NCBI GenBank assembly: GCA_937928755.1
Contig: CALEZI010000026.1
Span: 1 to 61,523 of the forward strand
Direction: 5' to 3'
Source of the DNA: an uncultured Rhodanobacteraceae bacterium
GTDB lineage: Bacteria; Pseudomonadota; Gammaproteobacteria; Xanthomonadales; SZUA-5
DNA: 61,523 bases
Every line of letters begins with the position of its first letter. Position 1 is the stretch's first letter. Below the pieces are notes generated by a model. It was not told the origin of the DNA. It made no database searches and was given only the letters and a program-made list of their open reading frames with translations. Below are positions 49,092 to 56,893 of the stretch, piece after piece. The position numbers and the translations under genes were made by a program.

Positions 49092-50561
49092 TCACCCGGC
49101 GGCGACGTCGACCGTGGCGTCGGCATGCGTGCTTACCCGTTCGCGCCATCGATGCAGTTCCTGCGCCACCGCCGGCGTCAGTCCTGGCGTCGAGTCGACC
49201 AGCGCTGCAAAATCCGCGATGGGCCGCGGCAAAGCGCCGAGCGCACGGCGACAGTGCTCGATCCACAAGCTTTGCTCAAGGCGACTCAGCGAGTCGGCGT
49301 GGTGGCGGGCCCGATAGCGGAACGCCAGTGCATGCAGCCTTGTATCGCGGAACTGTGCGGCGATCCTGGATCGGTCCGCGGACTCGGCCTGACGGAAACG
49401 CTGCGCCAGCGCACGATCTGGATCGGACACGAATCCGTCGTAGAGTGCCACGTCAGCATCCGCGACGGCGTCGGACTCGCGTTCGAGCAGCCGAAAGACC
49501 TGTTGCAGCCGGGTGCCCAACGCTGGATCCGCATGCAGCCGCATCAGGTGCGCATCGCAGCGTTCGCGTTGCAAACCGATGCGTCGCGCATCCACACCAC
49601 GCAGCACCGACAGCGGGGCCAGGAACGGTGCCCGATTGGCATGCACCAACTTGACACCGAGCGGCACCCGGCCGGGATCGTTGGCCGGCAGAACCAGCGC
49701 CTGCGCCAGCTTTTCGGGTGACCAGGTCAGCAATGGCTCGGGATCGTTGAAGGTGTCGACCACGACGACTTTCCCTGACTGGCTCGGATGCAGCGCGAGC
49801 GGCACGACGATGGCGAGACATCCGCGTTCGGCCGGGAAGCGCTGCGACACGTGCACCACGGGTGTGCGCCGTTGCCAGTCGAGCGACTCCAGCACCCGGG
49901 CCTTGCGCCGCAGCCCGAGCGCGAAATCGAGCAAGCGCGGTTGCGCCGAGCGCAGCAATCGCGCCAGCGACAGCGTCGCCTCCACATCCGAGAGCGCTGC
50001 GTGCGCATGGCGATGCGGCAGCGCATTGGCGCTACTCAGGTCGCTCAGCTTGAAGCTCGGATGACCATCCTCGCGCATCGGCCAGTGCATGCCATCGGGT
50101 CGCAACGCGTAACAGGCGCGCGCCAGGTCGATCAGGTCGAACCGCGAATTGCCGCGTGCCCATTCGCGCTCATAGGGATCGATGAAATTGCGCCAGAACA
50201 GGTGGCGCGTCACTTCGTCGTCGAAGCGCATGCTGTTGTAGCCGACCGTGCAGGTCTGCGGCTGGATCATCTCCTCGAGGATGCGCGCCGCGAATTCCGG
50301 CTCGGAGTACCCTTCGTGCAGGGCCGACTCAGGGCCAATTCCGGTGACCGCGCACGCCGCAGGATCGGGCAGGTAGTCGAGCGTCGGCCGACAACGTAAC
50401 TGCAGCGGCTCGGCAATCGGCTCGAAACTGGAGTCGGTGCGCCAGCAGGCAAACTCGGCCGGGCGATCGCGACGAGCGTCGCTGCCGAAGGTCTCGTAGT
50501 CGTGCCAGAGAAAGGACTCCGTACTCGACGACGGCGCTGGCTGTTCCCGCCGGTCGGTCAC
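49092..50561 (-). CDS. sbcB: Exodeoxyribonuclease I
   Basis: 489 residues. The DnaQ-type exonuclease motifs are WHDYETFG (Asp21, Glu23), VGYNSMRFDDEV and HAHAALSDVEATL (His187, Asp192). The C-terminal SH3-like and helical regions (DLARACYALRPDGMHWP, KLSDLSSANALPHRHAH) fit ExoI. It digests single-stranded DNA 3' to 5' in recombination and repair. Unusually, its GTG start overlaps the stop of a c-di-GMP signalling gene (GTGA), so the two are translationally coupled. Confidence 0.93.
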   Translation of the reverse strand: MTDRREQPAPSSSTESFLWHDYETFGSDARRDRPAEFACWRTDSSFEPIAEPLQLRCRPTLDYLPDPAACAVTGIGPESALHEGYSEPEFAARILEEMIQPQTCTVGYNSMRFDDEVTRHLFWRNFIDPYEREWARGNSRFDLIDLARACYALRPDGMHWPMREDGHPSFKLSDLSSANALPHRHAHAALSDVEATLSLARLLRSAQPRLLDFALGLRRKARVLESLDWQRRTPVVHVSQRFPAERGCLAIVVPLALHPSQSGKVVVVDTFNDPEPLLTWSPEKLAQALVLPANDPGRVPLGVKLVHANRAPFLAPLSVLRGVDARRIGLQRERCDAHLMRLHADPALGTRLQQVFRLLERESDAVADADVALYDGFVSDPDRALAQRFRQAESADRSRIAAQFRDTRLHALAFRYRARHHADSLSRLEQSLWIEHCRRALGALPRPIADFAALVDSTPGLTPAVAQELHRWRERVSTHADATVDVAAG

Positions 50562-53149
50562 CCGGCAGCGGCCAGCAATGGGTAGGTTGACGCGGTTTCG
50601 ATGCGCGAGCGGCGGAAACTGCCGAGCAGGTCGGCGGTCGGCCGGCCCACGTAATAACCCTGGACGAAATCGACGCCGCAGGCGAGCAGGGCGGCCAGCA
50701 CGTCAGGACGGTCGACATATTCGGCCACCGTGCGTTTGCCCACCGAGTGCGCAATATCGTTGATCGCGGCGATCACTGCGCGGTCCACCGGATCGTCCAG
50801 CAAGCCCTGGATGAACGAGCCGTCGATCTTGAGGAAATCGACATCGAGATGCTTCAGATGCGTGAACGACGAGAAGCCGCAACCGAAGTCGTCGAGCGCG
50901 AAGCGGCAGCCGAGGCCACGCAACTGGCTGATCAACTCGCGCGCGGCATCCAGATTGGTGACCGCCTTGGTCTCGGTGATCTCGAAAGTCACCAGCGTCG
51001 GGTCGACATTGAACTCGACCAGCTTGTCCATCACGTATCGGCCGATGCCGTTGGCGCCCAGCGACTGCGCCGAAAGATTGATCGACATGCCGAGCAGATG
51101 TTCGGCGTCGGCCGCCTGTGCGTCGCGCATCGCCTTGAGCGCGTGATGGATCACCCAGCGATCGATGTCGAGCATCATGTTGTAGCGCTCGGCGGTCGGC
51201 AGAAAGGCATCCGGCGCCACCAGATCGCCGGAGTTGCCGCGCATGCGCAGCAAGACCTCGTAATAGACTCGGCGCGGCCGCCCGTTGCGCAGGTGGCGCA
51301 TCCACAACTCGCCTTCCGCCTCCGGCAGGTCCGCCAGATCGATGCTCGGCAGCGGCAGGATCGGCTGGAAACACAACACGAACAGGTTGTCGCGGATCGC
51401 TTCTTCGAGCCGTGCCGACCAGTTCAGCTCGACATCCATCGAAGCCCGCTGATCGGTGTCGCAGGAGTACACATGGACCTGGTTGCGGCCCTTGTTCTTG
51501 GCGATATGGCAGGCAATATCCGCATTGGCCATCGCCTCGGACGGCGACAACACATCCCGGTCGAGCACGGCCGCGCCGATGCTGGCGGATATCCGATAGT
51601 GCTTGTCGCCATAGGAAAAGAGCTGGCCGGACAGCGCCTTGCGGAATTCGTCGGCGACTTTTTCCGGGTCCTGGTGCGCATTCCGCAAGATCAGCGCGTA
51701 TTCGTCGCCGCCCATGCGCGCGAGGGTGTCGCTGACGCGCAGTCTGCTGCGCAAGCGATGGCTGGCTTCGATCAGCAATTGATCGCCGGCGGCATGTCCA
51801 AGGGTGTCGTTGATGTATTTGAAGCGGTCGACGTCGACGAACAACAACAGGCTGGATTGATCCGAGCGCCTCAGCCGTGCCACTTCCTGCTGCAACTGCT
51901 GCTCGAAATGTGCGCGGTTGTGCAGCTTGGTCAGCGCATCGTGGCTTGCTTGCCAGCGCAGTTCCTCCTCCAGCAAGCGACGCTGCGAAACGTCGCGGAA
52001 GGCGACCACGGCGCCTTCGCGCTTGCCGTCGATGTCGAGCGGATACACCGTGCACTCGACCGGAACCGAGCGCCCGGACTCGTGCCAGAACACGGTCTGC
52101 CAGCCGGTGACCTGGTTGCCGTTCTCGTAGCATTGCGACAGGAAACAGGCCTGACGCGGAATCCGCGTGCGGTCTTCGAAGGCGTAATGAAAACGATCGG
52201 CGGCGAACTCGCCAACGAAGTCGACATCGTGCGGGTAACCAAGGATGTCCAGCGCGGCCGGGTTGATGAACTGGATGCGGCCGTGCGGATCGACACCGTA
52301 TACGCCTTCGCCGACCGAGGTCAGGATGCCCTGCAAGCGGCGCCGCTCGTTGTCGATCGCCTTGCGATCCAGCACCGTGCGCGACAACGAACGCATGCGC
52401 GCCAGAAACAGCTCGCGGGCTTCCGATTTGAACATGCATTCCACCGCGCCGGCGCCCAGCGATTCGGTGATCACGCGGTCCGAATAGGTGCCGGTGATGA
52501 TCGCGGCGAGAATGCCGCTGGTCTTCGGCGTGTCGCGCAGTTGCTTGACCAGCATCGCGCCGTTGTCGCCGGGCATGAAGTAATCGACGATGGCGATGTC
52601 GAAGTCCTGCGCCATCGCCTTGGCACGACCGTCCTCGGCATGGATCGCGGTTTCGACCTGAAAACCTTCTGCGGCCAGCAGGCGTCGGAACGCAATGCGC
52701 ACCGTCGGCGAATCGTCGACGAACAACACCCGCAGTTGTTCGCTGGCGGTGCGGTTCTCGGGCGCCGCCTGGCGCTGCACCGGATGGGTCAGCTTGTTCA
52801 GCGCATCCGGCGCATCGGAATAATCCGACCACAACAACAGCGCCGTGCTCGGGCGCTTCATCAGCCAGTTGACCGCACCGGCGTCGGTCGAATCCGCCAT
52901 CACCAGAACCGGCAGGGTGATCCAGTCGCGCGCGCGGAGCAGCGCGAACACGTCGTCGGCGCGGTGATCCGAGTATTCCGGCCAACTGACGACCAGCGCA
53001 GCAAAACCATCGCGTTGGGCGCTGGAAAGCGCCGCCAGTCCGTCGGCGTAGTTGCCGATGATCGTGACGTCGAAGTTTTTCTGCGCCAACATCGTCGACA
53101 ACGCACGCCGGCGCGTCGCCGATGCCTCGATCAGCAGGACTCGGTCCAT
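50558..53149 (-). CDS. REC-PAS-GGDEF-EAL signalling protein
   Basis: 863 residues from an ATG at 53149 with GGGAGAGG upstream. Domains: a degenerate receiver (1-115, no phospho-Asp), a full receiver (139-255; Asp145/146 pocket, Asp189 acceptor), PAS (275-390), GGDEF (400-565; GGDEY at 480-484, I-site RVSD) and EAL (580-850; EVLLR 631-635, ITETKA, LDDFGCGFSSF, KIDGSF). Tyr replaces Phe in GGDEF and Val replaces Ala in EAL, so cyclase activity is doubtful, while the phosphodiesterase residues look intact. It resembles FimX/TdcE-like regulators. Its stop overlaps sbcB. Confidence 0.9.
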   Translation of the reverse strand: MDRVLLIEASATRRRALSTMLAQKNFDVTIIGNYADGLAALSSAQRDGFAALVVSWPEYSDHRADDVFALLRARDWITLPVLVMADSTDAGAVNWLMKRPSTALLLWSDYSDAPDALNKLTHPVQRQAAPENRTASEQLRVLFVDDSPTVRIAFRRLLAAEGFQVETAIHAEDGRAKAMAQDFDIAIVDYFMPGDNGAMLVKQLRDTPKTSGILAAIITGTYSDRVITESLGAGAVECMFKSEARELFLARMRSLSRTVLDRKAIDNERRRLQGILTSVGEGVYGVDPHGRIQFINPAALDILGYPHDVDFVGEFAADRFHYAFEDRTRIPRQACFLSQCYENGNQVTGWQTVFWHESGRSVPVECTVYPLDIDGKREGAVVAFRDVSQRRLLEEELRWQASHDALTKLHNRAHFEQQLQQEVARLRRSDQSSLLLFVDVDRFKYINDTLGHAAGDQLLIEASHRLRSRLRVSDTLARMGGDEYALILRNAHQDPEKVADEFRKALSGQLFSYGDKHYRISASIGAAVLDRDVLSPSEAMANADIACHIAKNKGRNQVHVYSCDTDQRASMDVELNWSARLEEAIRDNLFVLCFQPILPLPSIDLADLPEAEGELWMRHLRNGRPRRVYYEVLLRMRGNSGDLVAPDAFLPTAERYNMMLDIDRWVIHHALKAMRDAQAADAEHLLGMSINLSAQSLGANGIGRYVMDKLVEFNVDPTLVTFEITETKAVTNLDAARELISQLRGLGCRFALDDFGCGFSSFTHLKHLDVDFLKIDGSFIQGLLDDPVDRAVIAAINDIAHSVGKRTVAEYVDRPDVLAALLACGVDFVQGYYVGRPTADLLGSFRRSRIETASTYPLLAAAG

Positions 53150-53402
53150 CCTCTCCCTGGCCCCAGATCCCAACACAAGATGCGAAGGGTAACGTCAAAT
53201 TGGCTGCGGGAGAATGCTGGCCGGTGAAAGGGTTGTGAACTATGCAGCCCGGGTTGCACGAAACGCTCGATGGGCACTGATCGAGCTGGTCGCCGGTTGC
53301 AATCGGTCGGCCACTGTTGTGGTCTTGTCAAGTCTCTGATTGCGCGCTGCCCCGGGGCAGCCACTCGTCCTAGCCTGAGCGTCATCATCGGGAGAGGTCG
53401 CA

Positions 53403-56189
53403 ATGAACCTGCAGCAGCGCAGCACCACGATTCTGATCCTGCTCGGCTTGTTCGGACTGGTCTGGTCGATGGCACCGTCGGGCGGAACGCCGCAACCGCC
53501 GTTGTTCGAAGACGGCTTCGAAACCCGGATCCCGGACTGCGTCGACGGCAATCTTGCGGGCGACACCTTGCCGCTGCCGCCGCTTGGCGGCGCCGAATTG
53601 CTCGGCTGTTTCGAGATCCGCAACGACGATCTCGCGCGCGCCGCCGAGGCCGCACGTGGATCCTTGCCGATCACGCGCAGTCTGGCGCTGGACGATGCCG
53701 ACCTCGCACGCCTGGTGGTGGTCGGTCCGGGTGGGCGACGCTGGCCGGCGCAATTCTCCGTGCTCTCGCGCTGGGGTAGGCCGCTCGCCGACAGCGCTGC
53801 GCCGGTGCGCTGGCTGCAGACCACGCTTGCGGTGGACATCGGCGCCGAGAGTGCCGCGACCCTGGCGCTGCTGCGCCTGCCCGCGGCGGCTCCGGGCAGC
53901 GACGGCGGCGCACTCAGTGTGACCGGCGGCGGCAGTCAGCGCATCGTCGACACCGGGATGGCCGAGTTCACCCTGGATGCCACGCGGGCGCAGCCGATCG
54001 TGCGGTTGCGCGTGCGCGAACAGCTCGGCGGCGCGCTGTTCGAGGTGTTCAGCAGCCAGCCGGGCAGCGCCGACGAAGGCTGGAACGTGCGCCTGCTGGA
54101 CGCCGAGGGCGCGCCGATCCTGAGCAGCAACGAAGCGATCGCCGGTTCGCTGGTGATCGACCGGGCGCGCTGGGAAGCCCTCGGCCCGGTAACCGCCGAG
54201 CTGCATCTGGATGGTCACCTGGAGGCGCCGGGAAACGTCGATCGCTGCGAAGGCATCGCCGATTGGTTGCGTTTTCCGTTCAGCATGACCTTGCGCGCAA
54301 CGCGCGGCAGCCGCGCCCTGGAGCTGCAATGGCAACTCGGCAATGCCTGCGGTGCACCGCAGGCCGCGCCGGACCAGCATCTGGTGCAATTCGAGATTGC
54401 CGAGTTCCGTTTGCCGCTGGCGCGCGATGTCGAGGCCGGCGCGGTGGCCCTGGCCGCGATCGGCGCAGGCTTGCAGGCTGCGGTAGCGGGTGCGCCCGCA
54501 CCGATCCGCGTGCAGCAACGCCGCGGCGTCGGTACGCCCTGGCAACGCCGCGCCGAACTCAGCAACAACGGCATCGTGCTGGCCAGTGCCGAATACTACC
54601 TGGCACCCGCGATCGGACTGCATCGGGCCTTCGGCAGTGGCCGGCTGGTGGCCGTCGCGCAGCAGCCGTGGATGCGCTACCGCGAACCGCAGGGACTGGA
54701 AGTGGCTGACGGTCGCATCAGTTTTCGCCTGGTGCATGAACCGATCCGCGTCGGCAAGGCAAAGAGCCTGTGGTTCGCCGGTCGCATCGCGATGGCCAGC
54801 GCTGCCAACGAGAGTGCCGCGATCAGCAACGGCAACCAGTTGCGCGCACAGAATCGCGCCGCACTGGAGGCGGGTCTGATGCTGCGCGTGTTGCCGGCGG
54901 ACCTGGATGCGGCGGCGATCCTGCCACCCCTGTCCGGCAGTTTGCAGCAGCCGCCAGGATTGGCCTATCGCCAGTTCCTGGAGCGCAAACAGGATGATAC
55001 GGTCGGCGATGAGCCGTGCCCGGGCGCGGGCGGGGACGATGCCAGTCAATGGGTGTGCGCCAAGACTTTCGGCCTGCAACTGTGGCCGGACATCCAGTTC
55101 AACCTGCAGTTCGGCTACGAAGAAAATCCGGATCCAGCCGCCAACGAAGGCAAGCTCAACTACTGGGACCCGGCGCACATTGAACTGGCCGAGTTCCTGC
55201 GCAGCGGCGATCCGCGCTGGGCCTGGGCATTCGCCCTGCCGCAGTCGCGCTTGATGAGCCACACGGCGTACTACAACTTCGGTGATCGACGCGGCAGCAA
55301 TATCGCCGGCCACAGTTTCGGCTCGGGTGGCAGCGGCGATGGCTTGTGGCATCGCTCGGACTCGGGCTCGGCCGATTACAGCTACAACCGCCATCAGGGT
55401 CTGGCCTATGTGCTGCGCCCCGAGGTCGCCGCGCGCGACCGCATGGCAGCTGCCGGCCATGCCGCCGGACTGCGCTTCGTCAACGATCCCGGCGACAACA
55501 CCACCTGGGCCGCGATCGGCCGCCTCAACCTGCAGTACCTCGAAAGCCTGGCGAACTGCGCGCAGTTCGTGCCCGGCGGCGAGGGTGTCGATTGCGATCA
55601 GCGCCTGCGTCAGGTGCTCGGCCACCTGATCCAGAATTCGCTGAGCAGCGGTTTGATGTGCGAACTGATGCTCAACGCTGGCAGCAACTGTTTTCTCGGC
55701 CAGTACTTCATGCTGCAGGCCTGGTACTACCCGTTGCTGGAGCGCTGGTACCTCAACTGGGGACACAGTTTTCCGCCAGGCCAGGAACAGGCCTGGCGCC
55801 GCGCGCTAGTGGAAACTCCGGTGCGTGCGCTGCAACATCTGCCGCGGGTTGCCGGTGCGGTTGACGTGAATGCGCTGTGGCCGAATGCCCTGCTGTGCAC
55901 CCTGGGCGGCACGGGCTTCACCCAAGTGCAATCCTGCAGCGTGCTACCCGATCCGGATAATCTGACGCAGAACAAGCCCGCGTTCCTGTCCCTGCTGGTA
56001 CGCGGCCACGCCTATGACGACAATCGCGGGCTGTGCGCCGCGGCGCGGCAGATCGGCGCTGCGCTGTATGCAGGCAGCGACCCGCTCGGCCCCTTGCGCG
56101 CAGTCGCACGCGGCGGCTGGTGGAAGGGCGCCGCCGAATCGGCGGGAGAACTGGTCACGGCAACGCTGGGTTATGAACGATGTCCGTGA
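53403..56189 (+). CDS. Large exported protein with FEDGFE tag, possible polysaccharide-active enzyme
   Basis: 928 residues from an ATG at 53403. The N-terminal hydrophobic stretch (STTILILLGLFGLVWSMA) exports it, and PPLFEDGFETRIPDC (32-46) follows, with the same tag found in three other exported proteins here. The first half looks like beta-sandwich/RIFT-like domains (VVVGPGGRRWPAQFSVLSRW), the second half (about 560-920) is helical with GDPRWAWAFALPQSRLMSHT, RQHLAYVLRP-like and GLMCELMLNAGSNCFLGQYF. This resembles exo-type polysaccharide lyases with an alpha/alpha toroid, but no catalytic residue can be assigned. It is upstream of the REP array. Confidence 0.7.
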   Translation: MNLQQRSTTILILLGLFGLVWSMAPSGGTPQPPLFEDGFETRIPDCVDGNLAGDTLPLPPLGGAELLGCFEIRNDDLARAAEAARGSLPITRSLALDDADLARLVVVGPGGRRWPAQFSVLSRWGRPLADSAAPVRWLQTTLAVDIGAESAATLALLRLPAAAPGSDGGALSVTGGGSQRIVDTGMAEFTLDATRAQPIVRLRVREQLGGALFEVFSSQPGSADEGWNVRLLDAEGAPILSSNEAIAGSLVIDRARWEALGPVTAELHLDGHLEAPGNVDRCEGIADWLRFPFSMTLRATRGSRALELQWQLGNACGAPQAAPDQHLVQFEIAEFRLPLARDVEAGAVALAAIGAGLQAAVAGAPAPIRVQQRRGVGTPWQRRAELSNNGIVLASAEYYLAPAIGLHRAFGSGRLVAVAQQPWMRYREPQGLEVADGRISFRLVHEPIRVGKAKSLWFAGRIAMASAANESAAISNGNQLRAQNRAALEAGLMLRVLPADLDAAAILPPLSGSLQQPPGLAYRQFLERKQDDTVGDEPCPGAGGDDASQWVCAKTFGLQLWPDIQFNLQFGYEENPDPAANEGKLNYWDPAHIELAEFLRSGDPRWAWAFALPQSRLMSHTAYYNFGDRRGSNIAGHSFGSGGSGDGLWHRSDSGSADYSYNRHQGLAYVLRPEVAARDRMAAAGHAAGLRFVNDPGDNTTWAAIGRLNLQYLESLANCAQFVPGGEGVDCDQRLRQVLGHLIQNSLSSGLMCELMLNAGSNCFLGQYFMLQAWYYPLLERWYLNWGHSFPPGQEQAWRRALVETPVRALQHLPRVAGAVDVNALWPNALLCTLGGTGFTQVQSCSVLPDPDNLTQNKPAFLSLLVRGHAYDDNRGLCAAARQIGAALYAGSDPLGPLRAVARGGWWKGAAESAGELVTATLGYERCP

Positions 56190-56224
56190 GCTTGGGGCGA
56201 TGGGGGTCGGCAGAAGCAAAAGCA

Positions 56225-56609
56225 GCGGAGCAAGCTCCGCTCTACGAAAGCGGCAGGCGACCGCAGCTCGTGCTCTTGTAGTGCCGAGCTTGCTCGGCAG
56301 ATGCAGGGGCAGCGGAGCAAGCTCCGCTCCACGAAAGCGAAAGCGAAAGCGACCGCAACTCGTGCTCTTGTAGTGCCGGGCTTGCTCGGCAGAAGCAGGA
56401 GCAGAAGCAGCGGAGCAAGCTCCGCTCTGCGAAAGCGAAAGCGACCGCAGCTCGTGCTCTCGTAGTGCCGAGCTTGCTCGGCAGATGCAGGGGCAGCGGA
56501 GCAAGCTCCGCTCCACGAAAGCGAAAGCGACCGCAGCTCGTGCTCTTGTAGTGCCGAGCTTGCTCGGCAGAAGCAGAAGCAGAAGCAGGAGCAGCGGAGC
56601 AAGCTCCGC
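56225..56609. repeat. REP/BIME array (five + four opposed GTAG-type palindromes)
   Basis: Five copies of AGCGGAGC-AA-GCTCCGCT (starting 56225, 56312, 56410, 56496, 56594, spacing 87, 98, 86, 98) alternate with four copies of TGCCGAGC-TT-GCTCGGCA (about 56284, 56376, 56468, 56554). The second type is headed by GTAG in all four copies. The first type, read on the other strand, is headed by GTAG in the first copy and by variants after it. The spacers include short GAAAGC iterations. This is the GTAG-headed REP layout (SMAG-like). It fills most of the 700 bp gap between two exported-protein genes. Confidence 0.9.
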
Positions 56610-56893
56610 TCTGGTGTGCGCATCGAGGTTGCCGATTCGTCCTGCGTTCTCGTTGCGGCCGGCAAGCCTCAGGCGGTGAACGCCTGGACGCATGGTCAGG
56701 GCAAGAGTAGTGCTGTTGCGCATGTAAACGCCGGCGCGCCGCAAAGCGCACGCGGCAGCACATCGCGGCAATCCCGCGGCCACCGATCATCGGTCGCGAT
56801 CTGCCGTCTGGCGCTGTCAAGTCCTCGATCATGCCGCTGCGGATGCCATCGTCTGGCGGCATCGTGAGCAGCAACCGACATCGGAGTACTGCC

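Noticed and set aside
50747..53227. 826-codon plus-strand ORF opposite the GGDEF/EAL gene
   Set aside because: Shadow frame; composition (Asp, Arg, Val, Gln-rich without motifs) and overlap with a well-supported gene argue against coding.
53385..55766. 793-codon minus-strand ORF opposite the large exported protein
   Set aside because: No domain signature. The plus-strand frame has a signal peptide and the tag.
56225..56609. CRISPR-like repeat array
   Set aside because: The spacers are near-identical to each other and the units are palindromes in alternating orientation, so it is a REP array. No cas genes are present.
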